Part shown: piece by piece, positions 1-13,014 of the stretch
Position numbering within the stretch: the stretch's first letter is position 1
How the letters are laid out: every line of letters begins with the position of its first letter
From: Protoeuglena noctilucae
Lineage: Eukaryota > Chlorophyta > Pedinophyceae > Marsupiomonadales > Marsupiomonadaceae
Assembly: GCA_958009085.1 (NCBI GenBank)
Contig: OY253681.1
Span: forward strand, 558,001 to 622,000
Direction: 5' to 3'
Length of the DNA stretch: 64,000 bases
The notes under the pieces: model-generated
What the model saw: only the letters and a program-made list of their open reading frames with translations
The model's database searches: none
What the model was told of the DNA's origin: nothing
Program-made: the position numbers and the translations under genes

Positions 1-374
1 GGCCCGGCGGGCCAGCCCCGGCAGGGAGACGGGAGGCAGACGGCGCGGATGACCAGAACACGCGAAAGGACGCGCTCAGCGGTAAGACTCGAGCGAAGTG
101 GTTTGCGTCGCGTGATTTGATGGGTCAAGTCGTCACCAGAATCTCGAAACGGCGCGTGTGCTGCACAGGGTCGGACGGGGTGGCTGCGCGTCGAATCCCT
201 TCGAGGACACCCGCGATGGACAGACACTCGGGCTCTTTTACGCTCGTGAGCAGCGACGCTGCTGAACTTGCGGCTTGCTATGCCGTCCCACTGGCCGCGA
301 CATGCACAGCACGCGTGGCTAGTGCGCGGGAAACACAGGACATGCCGAGGCACAGACGGGCTAGATACGGTGCG
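1..374. other. 3' flank of the ATR gene, no gene seen
   Basis: This stretch lies beyond the stop codon of the ATR-like gene. The open frames that cross it on both strands are arginine- and proline-rich and resemble no family I know. I see no RNA gene or repeat. Confidence 0.4.
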
Positions 375-3300
375 TCATATCCACGGCATCCACCAGATGT
401 ACATGCCCCCCAGGTTGTCCTTGTCGACGGCTTCCTGGATGAGCCGGTGGACGTGCCCCTCCACGGACAGAGACAGGCTGGGTATGGATGCGACTCCAAT
501 GAGCGTGCCGTTGATACGGCCCTGGATCTGCCGCAGCGCATCGAGCGCAGCCGGGTTCTCCCCCTCCGCCGCCCTGCGTGCTGCGTCCTCCTCGGGCCGT
601 GGGGACTTGCTGCTCCTCCAGCTCCAGTCGACGAGCGGGTCGTGGACAAAGCTCTCCGCCACGGACATGACGGTGTCCCGGTTTGCGCGGAGGGCCGCCA
701 GCGTCATCTCGCACACCTTGCGATACGAGCCCTCCACGCCCGTCACCCCCATCGCGTCCACCACGTTCTGGGTCAGCCGGAACGGCACCAGCTCCGGCTT
801 CTCGAGCGTCAGGCCCTGCGGCAGTGGGCGTGTTGCGAGCCTGCTCACGGGCCGCCCGCTGCACACCTCTGCACATCTCCGTGCAGCCACCTGCGGCACG
901 CGTCTCCGGGCACTGTCCCCAGGCTCACCTTGTCGAAGAGACACCCGAAGTCGATCATGACGGCGTCGCCGGAGCTCGCGTCGATGAGGATGTTCTCGCC
1001 GTGGCGGTCCCCCAGTCCCACGACGTGGCCGACCATCGACCACACCGCAGTCGTGCACGTGAAGTTCTTCCGGGCTTGCAGCCACTTGGACGGCTCGAAG
1101 TAGCGGGAAATAAACCACCTGGGTGCAGATGCACAGCGTTCGGTCTCATGAAGAGCCTCGCAAAGCACGGCCGCACCGACGTGCATCTCAGCCACTCACT
1201 TGTGGAGGCGGGGAGGGAACCGGGACAATACCTCGTCCAGAATGTCTGACGACCTTTTCTTCGCTGCAATGCCCTTGTTGTAGATGTCCTGGACCTCCTC
1301 ATTTGTTTTCCTGGAGACGAGGGCAGCACAAGGAACAGCTTGGCGGCCTGCAGCACACATGTCAAGGCACCAGCAGTGCTTGCAGAGTCGGCTTCTCACC
1401 GCCCATCGTACATCCCATCGAGCACGTACACCTCCTGGCAGCAATTGCGGAAGCCGCTCGTCCGCTTCACCCACTCGACCAGCCCCGAGTCCTCGACCAG
1501 CGGCGCCACGTAGTAAGTCCGCATCTTCAGCGAGCGCTGCCTTGCGGCGGGATCTCTGGCAAACACGCGGTTCATGACCGACGCCATCTCCATCATCCTG
1601 TCGCACGGGGACGAGGCAGGAAGGCATATCGCAAGCTGAGAAGGTGTGGGGTTGGAAGAAGAAGAAGGCACGAAGAAGCCAATCATCGCCTCACCGTGTG
1701 TCCTTTCGAAGGTCGTCCTTTGGCTTCGCCAAGAACCAGTATTCCTCCCCGTCCGAGCCTCGCACGCGGATCTTCTTGGGGCGCATGAGCGATGCCAGCA
1801 ACTCAATCGCGTCCTCCACCCCGTGGAAGGACACGCTGACGGGGAAGGCCACGTGCTTGTCGTCCGCGGGAGGAGCGCTGTCGGGCGGGAGGACCAGGTT
1901 CATCGTCTGGCGAATGGGCAGGAGCACGCTGCACGGCAGAGCACGCTCGAACTCGGGGAGGTTGGCTCTGCGGGAAGAGGCGAAGGACTTCTCAGCGCTG
2001 GCGCAATCCAGGGCCACACGAGTTCCAGACGGTTTAGAGCTTACTTGAAGGACAGCGTTTTGACCGTCTTGGGTGCAGGCAGAGTGCAGAGTTGCTGCAG
2101 TCGGCTGTGCAGGACTTCAAACTCCGCGAATATGGACGGGGATGCTTGCCGGCGCTGGTCTGACTTGGCGCTCTGGAGGACCTCCAAGACGCGCTCTTTC
2201 CGCACCTCTGCGTAAAAGGACAAGCTAGGTGTGACGGACCGGCTGTGCCGAGTGTCTTGAAGTCATCGGACCCGCAGGCCATGACAATACGAATGACAAT
2301 GCGACTCACTTGACTGGGAGCGGACGCTGGAGGCTAGCATCCACAGAGCCTGGCCGGGATACTGCCGCGTGGCCCGCACGAGGATGGACTTCGCGACGCC
2401 GTAGATGTCCTGGTGCTGGTGGACGATGCGCGAGACGAGCTGAGGAAGGACGGACAGCCACAGGTACACAGGGACACCCTTCGCGTGTGTGCGGAGGGCC
2501 TTGACGACCTCGGTCACGTCGCTGCGCCGTTGCACCTTGCTGCGTGTCGCAAATGCGCGTGCATCTGCACCAGTAGACGGCTCAGCCTCGGCGGCTTGCG
2601 GGGACCCCGCGAGGAAGAAGACGGTGAGCATGCGTGGCAGTGCCTGGAAAGTAACTTCGGACCCAAACACAACAGCCTGGCAGTAGCTGCTAATGACGGC
2701 AGGCGCGTACTCGGCCCAAGGCCTCTCAAAGTGCACGCTGATCTTGGACTTGGAGCCGAAGCGCAGCCCCGCCTCAGGCACTCCGGCGTTCTGCAGCTGC
2801 CGCTGCCGCGCCCCCTCCATCAGAGCATCGGTGTACTTGGCCAGCTCAAAGTACGGCCGATGCCACGCTGGGCTCGCTTTTTTACTCTCGTCGAACAGGC
2901 CCATCACCTCTTCGTGACCGCCTTGGCCTGTCTCTGCCTTCCAGACGGCGAGATGCAACGCCACCTCGGCGCGCCCTCGCGCGGCTTCCGTGTCCTCTGC
3001 CATCGGTCGGGTGCTCCCCAGGGCATTTCCCGCGCGAATGTCAGCCAGAGCGTGCTCGAGAAGCTTGATAGCCCTGTCTGGGTGATCCCTGGCCCACATG
3101 AGCCTGGCGACTTCGACCACGGCTCCTGGAGCTTCCTCCCGCATGGCCTCCAGCGCGCATATGTCGGCCACCTCCAGATGCCTCGCCTCTCGGCAAGCGC
3201 GAGCCCGCTGCAAGCTGAGCTCGCCGGAGAGCCCGGGCACGCCGAGGAGACGTGCCATCTTTTCTCGAGCCTCGAGCACGGGCTCCTGCGTGGCCAAGGC

Positions 3301-6300
3301 CTGCTCCGTCAAGGCCAGCCGCAGGCCCCAGCGCAAAACGCCTTCAAGCTCCCTGCGCGACGGCTCCCGCCCCGGAACCAAGAACATCACAGCCGCCTCT
3401 TCCAGCTCTTGCAGCACATGGAGCCGCACCAGCAGCGGGTACGCCCGGCTGTACGACTCCATCGTCGCGGCGGATAGCGGCCGCATGACCTCTCTCCGTG
3501 CCGATGCGAGAACATCTGCCAGTCCCTCCGCATCCCCACGCCGTGCGGCAGACAGGATCTCCCCAACCTGTACCTCCCACCCCTCATCTGCACCGAGTCC
3601 AGACGTGCCACCCTTTCCCGCACGACCCGCCCCAGCATCCTCCAGGAACTCGTCAAGGTCGTCCCACTGCGCCATGCGCCATGCTGCAGCTGCTCCCCAG
3701 CTCGCAAGCTCCCTGGCGTTTCCCTGGCCCACCTCCCCGCACGCAGCGAGCCCGTTCACGTCGTGCAGCACTTGCTCCTGCTGCCCCAAGCGCAGCATGC
3801 ACCGCAGTTGGCCCCGCCGCAAGGGCCACATGTCCGCACCGGCCGCCCTCGCCGTGTGAGCCGCCTGACCATACAGCGCCAGGGCACGAGAGAAATGCCC
3901 GGTCTTCTCCGCAAGGAGTATCTGCAGGTCCAGAGACAGCGGGCCGCTCTGCAGCGCCTGCACGCCCGCCAGGCCATCAGGCTCGTCCAACGCAGCGTAC
4001 ACGCGCTGCAAGAAGGCGACATCGCCGGGCTCAAAGGTCGCCTGCACGAGAGCTGCAGGGTTCAGCCCTGTTCCGGCGTTGCCCCTCGTGCCACGCATGT
4101 GCCGCTCCAGGTACAAGAGGGCGCGCTCGTGCGCCCCGCACGCATAGCTTGCCCGAGCTAGGAGGCCCAGGTCCACGGACCTCAGCAAGTTCTCGAGCTC
4201 CTCGGCATCGCCAGGGGACAGGTCACCTGAAGCAGGGAAGGTTAGACTGCTACCGCTCCCTGAACGGCTCGCGCGGCGCTGCTCCAGCTGGCACATGTAC
4301 ACGTAACGCCCTATGGTGTCGAGAAGACCAAAGACGGCTTGCAGCGCCAGCGGGTCTACGGCATCCGGGCCCTGCTGGGCGTGAAGCAGAACAGCAACAA
4401 TCTCCTCGCGAATTCGGTCCGCTGCAGCTGTGCCCTTGGCGCCGCTCGCCACCACCTGGCAAGCCACGTGGTGCAAAGCATAAAGCATGAGCTGGACATC
4501 ATGGTGCAGCAGGCCGCGCAGAGCATCAAATGCGCTCTTCCACGGCCCCGGGTCTACAAAGTCCATGAGCTGGCGAATCCACGCGTGCAGCCAGGCCCGG
4601 AAGCTCAGGGTCGGCGAGAAAAGGACACCCTGATCGCTGGGGCGCGGGGCCTCGCCCCGGAATTTGGACTCTAGAAAGGGTCTGACTACCGGCTGGACGT
4701 CGGCCCGTAGGACATCAAACAGCTGCCTCTCGCCGGGCTCGTACTCGAGCTGCAGCAGGGTCTGCACCGCAAGCATCGCGTTGGACAGTACGGAAAGGCT
4801 GGGTGTGACGCGGAGGAGTCTCACCAAATGTTGTTCTGCCACGTCTTTGGCAAAGAAAAGGGGCCGCGTGTGCAGCACGAGATCTCGTGCCAGGCGAACG
4901 GGCAGGCGTGCGGGGTCGATGGCCCCCAGGACGCCCAGACACTCTGCGCATCGCAGCTGTATGCGTCGACCCATGTCACTGGGACTGTCAGCGCTGGCGC
5001 AAGCCAAGAGCCCCCGAACCAAACGAAAAATGGCTTCCCCAGGGTGCTTACGAGTCGCGCGACTGTTGCCGTCAGGCTTCCCGCCAGGCTGGGAGTCACC
5101 GACCACGAGATCGGTGGCGCTCGGAAGGGCCTCCAGCTGCCTCGCCACGGCAGCGGCAAAGGGCCCGGCGCCCCGCAAGTGGTGCAGCAGCTCACCCAGG
5201 CTCGCCAACCGGACGCTCTCTGCTTCGTGCTCCAGGCCTTCCGAAAGGAGGGCGACCTGCTCCATCGCTGTCAAGTTGCCACGTGCGTGGCTCAGAGTAG
5301 CGTTGACCTCGTCGAGGCCATCGACACTTGTGAGTGGCGGCAAGCGCTGGAGGGCCTCCTGCCCGACAGCAGCCCCATTATCGATGACAAGCCGATGCAT
5401 GACCCGAGCCGCCGCGTCCCGCGACGGTGACGTGTCGTCGAGTAATGGCAAGAGAACGACCACGATGTGGCTCGCCATACGCGCCAGCTCCGCTCGCGCA
5501 TGCGCAGCCAGAGTATCGACCAGCACCGCCCATGCACCAAGAGATGCGCTGCGCACAGCCGCACCCTGCAACGTCAACGCCCGCGTCAGGAGCGCCGAGA
5601 ACTGCGGCGCAACTTCCGTGACTTGGGCGCCGGCAAAGGAGACCAGCATGGCCATGACGCGAACAGCGCGCACGGTGTCTGCCGCCCCTGTGGGAGGGGC
5701 CCCAAGCGGTGCCAGGTTTCGCGGCACTCTCCCATCGCAGTAGTCACTGGCGTAATGCAGCATCTCCATGATGCGAGAGTCCTTCATCAAGAACTTCTGC
5801 GTCGTAGAAGGACACACCGGGAAGCATGAGGATCTGTGGGGGAAGTGCAAGCAGCTGTCTCATGCCTACTGAGGCCCACCTGGATGACGGCCATGTGCCC
5901 CTTCTTTTCGCCTTTCCTCCCCATAAGCTCTTCCTCGAGCATGTGGCAGAGGACGGGGGCCAGCGCTGCCCCGCAATCAGCCACCTCCTGGGCTGGCAGG
6001 GTCAGCTTGTTGGACAAAGCTTGGAAGGCGGGGTTATCAGCCACAAGCCAGAGCACTTCCCAAAAGAGCTTCGTCAGGCCGCCAGAAAGAAGCTCTGCGA
6101 AACGCGCGCGGTCCTCTCCCTCCCCAAGCCCCTCAATAAAGCTCAACGTCTCGCCGAGGCGCTCGGCACCGTCAGAGCGTCCGACCCGCTCGTACACCAG
6201 CCTCCCGATGGCCACGTGCAAGAAGTTCTGCACCAAAACCCACTCCGGATTGCTGCCCTCGTACCGCAGGTGCCACGCGAGGTGACGGAGGCTAGTCCTG

Positions 6301-9300
6301 TCGCCAAGAGCGCACAGCCGGGGCAGGACGACCGGCAGGAGGAAGGCGGCCAGCGCCACTCCGGGGCCAGACGCGATCGCGGCACGACGCCCCTGCCACG
6401 TCTCAACTTGAACTAGCTCTGCCAGCTCGTGGAAAAGAGCTGGACGGCTTTCGAGGTTGCGAGTGATGTACTCGAGGACCCAGGGCTGCCCTCGGAGGTA
6501 AGAGGCGACCGAGTTGCCCTGTGCACGGGCAATGTTGCTCAAAAGCTGGCCAGCAACGGCGCTGACAAGGCCCAGCGCCTCGGCGTCCAGTTGCTCAGGG
6601 TCAAGCGCATCCACCAGCATGACGAGGGCTGTGGCACTGTCCTGGGGCTGCAGATCGGCAGCACTCGACACAAGCGCCGCCAGGGTGCGCAAAGCCCCCA
6701 GATACTCCCGCGGGTTTCCGCTCACCGCACCGACGAGATTTCTCAGGAAAGTGACGGGCTGCATGGCGTCCACTCCAGCAGATTGCGCATCGGGCGGCAG
6801 AAGGGCGGACGCACAGGTCCGTGCGAAGATCATGACGGCAGACTGCACGTGTGCGTGGGTGGAGGTGGCGAGGGCAAGGCAGGCCTGAAGCCTTGGACGC
6901 ATGCCCTTGGCGGCCAGAGCCGCGATGTCTGGCGGGACGAGGAGGGCAGCGGCCAGCAGAGCCGCCTCCTGCACTGCGCCCTGAAGCTGCGAGCAGGCCA
7001 AAGACGCCTCGATGACCGGCCAGACAAGGTGACGCTGGCGGACGGGGCCCCCGGATCGCATCTGAGAGCTCTCGGCTTCTTGGGACTGGAGACGGCGCTC
7101 ATTGCGCTGGAGGAGGCTCTCCACGGCGTCTGCGAACACGTATCCCCACTCGGGGGCCTCCCCCCGTGCGGTGCTGGATCGAAGAAGTCCTGCTATCGTG
7201 CTGACCAGGAAGCGCACGGCGCACACGTGGGTGTGGCCAGCCGACCGCATGAGAGTCTGCGTTTGAAAGCGATTTTTGCCAGTTAGGTCCACTTGGGGGG
7301 GGTGCATTTTTGCCAGAAAAGGGCCCTGACCTCGGGCCTTACCTCGATACCCTGGCAGGTCGCTCTCAGCACTTCTGGCTCCTCGGTGCACGTGAGCTGC
7401 TTCAGAATGCGAGTGAGGCTGGCCTCCGGGTCCACGCGAGAACTCTCGGCGCCCTTGGTGGGCCTCGCTCTGCAGATCACCACACAAATATCCCGGGTTG
7501 GTGCCGCCAGGACTTCCGCCCAGTGAAGCGTCAGGGCAAGCGACGCGCTCTTGCCTGTCCTTCGGGCCTGGTGACGCCGCGTCTTTGTTTGCCAGCCACA
7601 TGGCCTGCGCCAGCCGAACTGCGTCCTCTATGACACGGCATGCGTCGCCGGCAGCGAGACGGTCGCCGTCAGCCATGCGCTCCAGCTCTTGGAATGCCAG
7701 CCCCCCTTCACCGCTCCTCAGGCCCACCACGGCACACAGAATGAAGCTCAAGTGCACGGGATCCAGCGCCTGGTTCGCCTGACCCTCCACCTCATACCGG
7801 GCCACCCGCTCCAGGAGCACACGCACGTCCTCCAGGTCGTCGCCTGCCGCCAGCACCGACAGAGCGTGGAGACACGCGAGCGCCCTCAGACTCGACACGA
7901 AGGGTTTGCTGGCCCGAGCCAATCCCAGCGTGTGTGCCAGCTCCAGCGCCGGGGAGGTGACACTGGCGACCCCTCTCCCGCCCCTTGATGCCAAGACGCA
8001 GCCCAGCATCAGCGCCTCCTCTAACTCTCTCGTGGTCAAAGTAGTCGACTCCCGAAACCTCGATCGCACCATTTCCAGGCGCGCATCCAAATACGCGCCG
8101 TGGGAGGGAAAGGTGCCCCCGGTCTGCGGCTGATCAGGGGAATGCCCTGATGCCGCTCCGGCGTTCGCAACCTCAACGCAACGATGCGCGCGGCGGTGAA
8201 GACACGACGTCGAGCCCCCTCACCTGCCAATCCCTCACGCCTGTGCGCTGGCGTTTGGCTGGTGGGTCATCTGCATCGTGCCCCGCCTCGAGGGTCGAAC
8301 CGCACTCATCGCCGGCAGTCCGCACAAGCAGCTGTGCCGCCCCAGCGTCTGGCAGGAGGTCGACGAGGGCAGGGTACAAAGCCTGGCCCCCTGCTCCCCA
8401 GGCTTCTTGTAGGAGGGCACAGCACAGAGGCTCCAGGCCGGGCAAAAGCACAGGGTTGGCTTGCAGTAGATCCGAGACGGCATATGCCAGTGCATCCAGC
8501 GAGTCTGCGGGTGAGGCAGGCGGTGGGGCCTGCCGCCGCGCCGACTTGGCTGGTCGAGCACTAGTCCAGACACGAGCTGCGAGGCCCCGCGACAAACCTG
8601 GCGAGGGCCGTGCGGAAGATACAATCCCGGCAATGGCACGCGCAGCGTCACGGGGGCAGGCCTCCAGCCCATCCCAGGAGCGCACGCCCTCCGCCAGTGC
8701 GGCAACCACGTCATGGCCAAGGCTCTGCGGAAGAAGCAAGGACAAAAGCTCTGACGCCCGGCACACCTGCGATGTGCTCTGGCACGGAGGAAATGCAGGG
8801 AGTTCGCAGGGCTCACCTCGAGAACCCCCACCCTTGCGACCGCATGCAAGGCGTCCAGCGCTGCCGCTTGGCAGTCCTTGTGGGGCCCGGAGCACCAGCG
8901 CAGCACGCCATGCAGCCGCGGCGAGGCCAGCCTGGCTTCGTTAGGAGGTAGCACCAGCGCAAGGGCGTGGAGGAGCTTGCACACGTTCACGGCAAGGGTC
9001 CTGCAGGCAGATGAGGAAGCCGCTGTTGTGACCCCTAGCAGGGCGGCACCGGGGAACAGGCGCGACCGCTTTTGCGCTTGCACTGCGGTCGCACTTACTT
9101 GGCAGACGCAGGGCTCGTGACGGTGTGAAGGAGGCCGCCCCCTGTCGCCACGGACTCGGCTGTGATGACGGCGTGGAACTCCCCCAGGATCGTCAAGGAC
9201 ATCTCAGCCCCGGGATACTGCGTCAGCAGCTCCTCACACAGCGCGAGATCCTGCGCGGCAAGGTACGCACATACATCCACACCGGCCGGCAGGTGTTGCA

Positions 9301-9982
9301 GCATGCATGCAGCCGCTGGGGGCGCAGCGTCACCTCCAACAGGTTGACGAGGTCGGAGAAGAGCGCAAGCCCCTCGCGGCTCGCGTTCGCCCCCAAGATC
9401 CCGAACAGCAGGAACAGGGCGTTGAGGGTGCTGCCGTGGGCCGGCTGCAGAAGCGGCTCCTTCAGGGTCGGAAGCAGCCTGCAGGTGTGTGGACGGTGGG
9501 GGCTGCCAGGTGCGGGCTCTCCATCGGATCGCGTGCACACTGTCCCGCGTCCCAGTGCATCGCACCTGCTGGCGACCGTCCAGGCCTTGATGCGGTGCTC
9601 CCCGGCAAGCATGGTGGGGAAGCGGCTTAGCGCATGGACGACCAGCTTGACGAGCGATATGACGGACTTGACACGGCCCTGAAGTTTCCGCATGCCATCC
9701 GCGTCAAGAGGGCGGCTCAGCGCCGCTGCGTGGGCGCCGGAGGGGCAGTGACCGGCCGAGGCGCTCGCCTGGCTTACAGATGCCACTGCAGCCGGCCCGC
9801 GACTCGCCTAGAGGCGACATGACGCTGTCCACCAGCTTGACCATCACTTCACGCATTCGGTCGTCGAAGGCCGGCTCGAGGGGTCTCTCTGCCGGGGCAG
9901 CACCAAGCCCCAGCGTGAACTCATGGAGCAGGGCGGCAATCTCCGGGCCCGCGCCGCCCGAGCTTGCTGATGCGCTTGACAT
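375..9982 (-). CDS. ATR: ATR/Mec1-type PI3K-related checkpoint kinase
   Basis: DNA-damage and replication-stress checkpoint kinase that acts with ATRIP in the nucleus. It starts at an ATG at 9982, and the N-terminal HEAT-type exons run down to about 5850. One exon, about 5800-2310, carries a UME-like helical segment, the HEAT/FAT solenoid and the motif HPNQ-like IVHQHQDIYG followed by YPGQALWMLAS, as in ATR. The kinase begins near 2010: VRGSDGEEYWFLAKPKDDLRKD is split by introns from the catalytic loop GLGDRHGENILID and the metal motif MIDFGCLFDK (about 1060-930). VPFRLTQNVVDAMG and HDPLVDWSW then identify ATR rather than ATM, TOR or DNA-PK. A FATC tail ends the protein (DNLGGMYIWWMPWI, stop at 375). 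Many short introns interrupt the gene and I did not fix every exon edge. All catalytic residues I looked for are present. Confidence 0.93.
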
Positions 9983-10419
9983 GAGTTAAACAGCAGCTGT
10001 CAGTGTCATCCCGGGCCCCGGGGCGTCATGTGCGGCGGGTCCGCCCAGCGCAGCCCAGCGCGTCCAACACGAGGGCCGGAAGAACAGATCTGAAAGGATG
10101 TGCAGAAAGATGGTAGCGGCCAGGACTGTGGGGCAATGCGAGTGAGCTCCGTCAACGCGAAACCGGGGCAGACGAACATGCTCCGCTCGGTCCGCCGGAC
10201 TTCCGTGTCGGGCATGGTTACGTCCCGTCGCAGAGTGGGATTGCCATCAGATACCTCGAGGACGTTGGCACTCGGTTTGTTGCCAGGAGCTCTCATCTCA
10301 CGCTTAGCATCGGCGGGGCTGCGAGCCTCGGGACACTCTTGCCTCGTTTCTGAGCTTCGCAGTGCGAGGGACGGCGTGAAAGGTTGGCCAGATTCTTTAA
10401 ACGGCAAGCGTGCGTCTTC
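9983..10419. promoter_or_regulatory. Divergent intergenic region between ATR and the LPA1-like gene
   Basis: A 437-base gap separates the two divergent start codons, so it probably holds both promoters. I see no convincing TATA box or repeat in it. This is placement only; no element was recognised. Confidence 0.4.
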
Positions 10420-11735
10420 ATGCTAAGCGCTCCGCTGGTGGCGGGCCGCTGCGGCCACGGGGTGCGGGGCCCCCTCAGCTCTGCACCCTCGTGGGGCCCA
10501 AGACCGGCCGCGAGGCCTATCCACGGCCGCCGAGTTGTGCGGCAGACATCATCTAAGGTCAGCTATCCAACGCGACCGCGTTGGTTCAGACAGGGCCTGC
10601 ATCGAACGCTAGAGCCGGGGTTGCATCACAATCACCCACTCTCATTCTTCGCCTCCCCCGCGCAGGAGAGGGAGTCGTACACGTTCTCGAAGCAGTACAA
10701 CGACGACGTCTACTTTAAGATTCGGGCAGAGGCAGAGGCGCCCTTCAGGTCTTTTCGGCTCGTCATCTTTGGCTTCCTGGCTGCGAGTGCCCTTTCTGCG
10801 ACGCTTTTCGGGTTGCCGAGGGTCGTTGGAACGCTGGCAGGCGCGCCAAATGCCAAGGTGACTGCCGAGCCCGCACCGCTCGCGTACCAACGCGCACACG
10901 AGCAGCCTGACGCTGCCGGCCCTGCCCCCCCAGTCGGCGGCGGAGGTGGGGTTGGACATGGCCATCAACGTGGGGGGATTGGGAATCTGTGGGTACCTGG
11001 CAAAGCGGGAGCTCGACGCGAGGAAGAAGCAGATTGCGAGAATCATGCGCGAGGAGTCCCTGGGGCAGTGCCAGGTGAGCCGAGCTGCAGTGCCGTGTGT
11101 GTGCTACCGAGCGCGTGATCCCCCAGCATGCTCAATCGTTCCTGCTGTCACATTCTCCAGGTCCAGCTCTCGACGGGCAAACTGGTCCGCATGGAGAAGC
11201 TGCGTGGTTTCTCACGGTGCATCATCTTCGCTGGCACGCCCAGCCACGTCACCGCTTGCCTGGCGGCCGCCGAGCCTAACAAGGAACGGCTGCTTGAGCG
11301 CGGGGTGACCCTGGTTCCGCTTCCCCTCTTTGGGGCCGAGGAGGAGGGGGTGCCGCCGGTGCCAGAGGGGGAGGACAAGAGGTGGCGCGTCACACCTGTG
11401 AGGCTTGGGGAGTGGGAGAGCTGGCTTTTGGAGCAGATGCGACTGGCTGGTGAGAGACTGTCCCGTGCCGACCCGTGGGGCCTTCTGGCAGACGCACGGG
11501 AGAAACTTTCCACCACGCCTGGCATCGCCTTACCCTCCCTGCAGGGAAAACGGAGGCGGACGCAGCAGCCAAGGGCCTGTACATCGGTCTCCGCCTCGAC
11601 GGGCGCGTCAGGGCTTCCGGGGTGGGCATGCCGCCATTCGAGCGCTTCAGCCTCGAGCTGGCACCCGTCGGGGGCGCAGGCGCGTGGAGCGGCCTGCTCG
11701 ACGGTTTCGACGGCCGCGTGAGCATGTTTCAATAG
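10420..11735 (+). CDS. LPA1/REP27-like (DUF3493) plastid membrane protein
   Basis: Probable chloroplast protein related to LOW PSII ACCUMULATION 1 / REP27, a family linked to photosystem II assembly and D1 turnover. The first ATG (10420) opens an Arg/Ser/Pro-rich presequence that looks like a transit peptide. The DUF3493 signature follows from about 10663 (ESYTFSKQYNDDVYF, then AEAPFRSFRLVIFGF), with two hydrophobic segments (SFRLVIFGFLAASALSATLF and one around DMAINVGGLGICGYL). Introns follow GAPNAK (about 10857), after LGQCQ (about 11074) and near 11451. A probable intron, AAG|GTCAGC to CGCGCAG|GAGAGG, separates the presequence from the mature part. The C-terminal part (to GRVSMFQ and the stop at 11735) contains a thylakoid-protein-like segment GLYIGLRLDGRVRASGVGMP. 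No TPR repeats are visible, so it may be a relative of LPA1 rather than an orthologue. Confidence 0.68.
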
Positions 11736-11810
11736 TCGCTTTACCGTCATGGCAATCGTGAGGGAAAGATGATTGTGCTGAGGAGCGGAAAGGGACAAGA
11801 AAAGTCGCCC

Positions 11811-12255
11811 TCACTCCTCCTCTGCTTTCTTGGCCGGGGGCACCCCGCAAGGGAGCAGCATCTTTTGCATGAGGTTGAACTTGACCCTGCGAGGACGCCA
11901 GGGCGGAAGCAGTTGCACAAAGAGCCCGGCCGGGGTCATCAAGTGCAGTGCAGCGCCTGTGCCTCGCCTCCCAACCGCCTCATTCTCCGCCAGCGCGAAG
12001 TACAAGACCATCCCCGAGTGCCCGATGTAAGACGCGAAGCTGTCGCGGTGCATGTTGACGGCCCACTCACTGCGAAGAGGGGGGGGCGCCCACGAAGAGC
12101 TCGCGCGCTGCGCAGCCCCAGGGACGCACTACGCGCGATCCGTCGCCTCCAAGCACTCACAATTTGGCAATGTCCGGGTGCCCCGTCCCTACGTGCTTCT
12201 GCTGGAGGTGTTCCAGCTGGGCGTAGATGTTGAAGCGGTCCATCTGCGTCGCCAT
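11811..12255 (-). CDS. SF3B5: Splicing factor 3B subunit 5 (SF3b10/Ysf3)
   Basis: Small subunit of the U2 snRNP SF3b complex, which recognises the branch site. Exons are 12255-12161, 12069-11968 and 11886-11811, giving 90 residues against about 86 in animals. Family motifs are MDRFNIYAQLEHLQQKHVGTGH, FEWAVNMHRDSFASYIGH, AENE and RVKFNLMQKMLLPCG. Intron 1 is GTGAGT...CAG. Intron 2 (11967-11887, 81 bases) starts with GCGAGG, not GT; removing it gives AENEAVGRVKFNLM, which has exactly the usual spacing from AENE to FNLM. The intron is in frame and stop-free, so an unspliced reading would add 27 foreign residues. The gene ends close to the 3' end of the convergent LPA1-like gene. Confidence 0.93.
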
Positions 12256-13014
12256 GGCTCTTCCCTAATGAATGACGAACGAGCGACAGCTCCGGCTGCG
12301 AAAAGGGGGGCTGGGACCCCGCGAGCGGCGCCCAATCGCACAGGCGCAGACGCGAATCGCCGCACTGCCTCCGTATCAGCGCGGCTGCGCAACCTCCCCG
12401 ATGTCCGCGCTGACACGCTCTGGGTGGGTGAGATGGTGGCGACTGACCACTCTAATTGCGCCAAGCTCTATAGACCCGGGGAAGTGTAAGAAAGGGCGTT
12501 TACCAGAGAAAGTGTGTCACGCGCATTGCGCGAGGGGGCCGTGCGACGGCGGACGAGCGCCAGTTCGGCGATCAAGTCCTCAGCGTGATCGACGGAACGC
12601 GTCGCGCGACGGCGGACGACGCGGCGGCGCCGAACGGGTCCTGCAGGGCGGCGCGGCGACCGCGCGTGCCGCGGACGGCAGCTTCGAAAGGAGAAAATGC
12701 CAGGGGCGGCGGCCGCGGGACGTCCGCGGCGCGGCAGACGCAGCGCGGAGCTAACTGCAGTGGGCAGGGATCGCGCGCGCTCCGCGGACGACGGCGACGA
12801 CCTTCGTCGCGGCGGTGACGTGTCCGTTATGACGGGGTCGATCGCACCGCGCGTGACGCGAGGGCCCGGACGTCCCGGCGACCGAGTGCCGGGCGCGCGC
12901 GGCGGTGTCGTGCCGCAGCGTTCAACGGGGGCGGTCCCGGCGGCTCCCGGCGCCGTGCGACGCGCGAGCGGCTATGCGTGGGCGGGCCGCGACGAGGACA
13001 TGGTCGGCGGCGCG
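12256..13014. other. Gene-poor CpG-rich stretch upstream of SF3B5
   Basis: The first 200-300 bases presumably include the SF3B5 promoter. From about 12540 the sequence becomes dense in CG dinucleotides (runs such as gcgacggcggacgac), visibly unlike neighbouring genes, and this continues into the helicase remnant at 13015-13500. Open frames on both strands are simple Arg/Ala/Gly-rich readings of this composition and match no family. It may be the flank of an inserted element. Confidence 0.4.
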
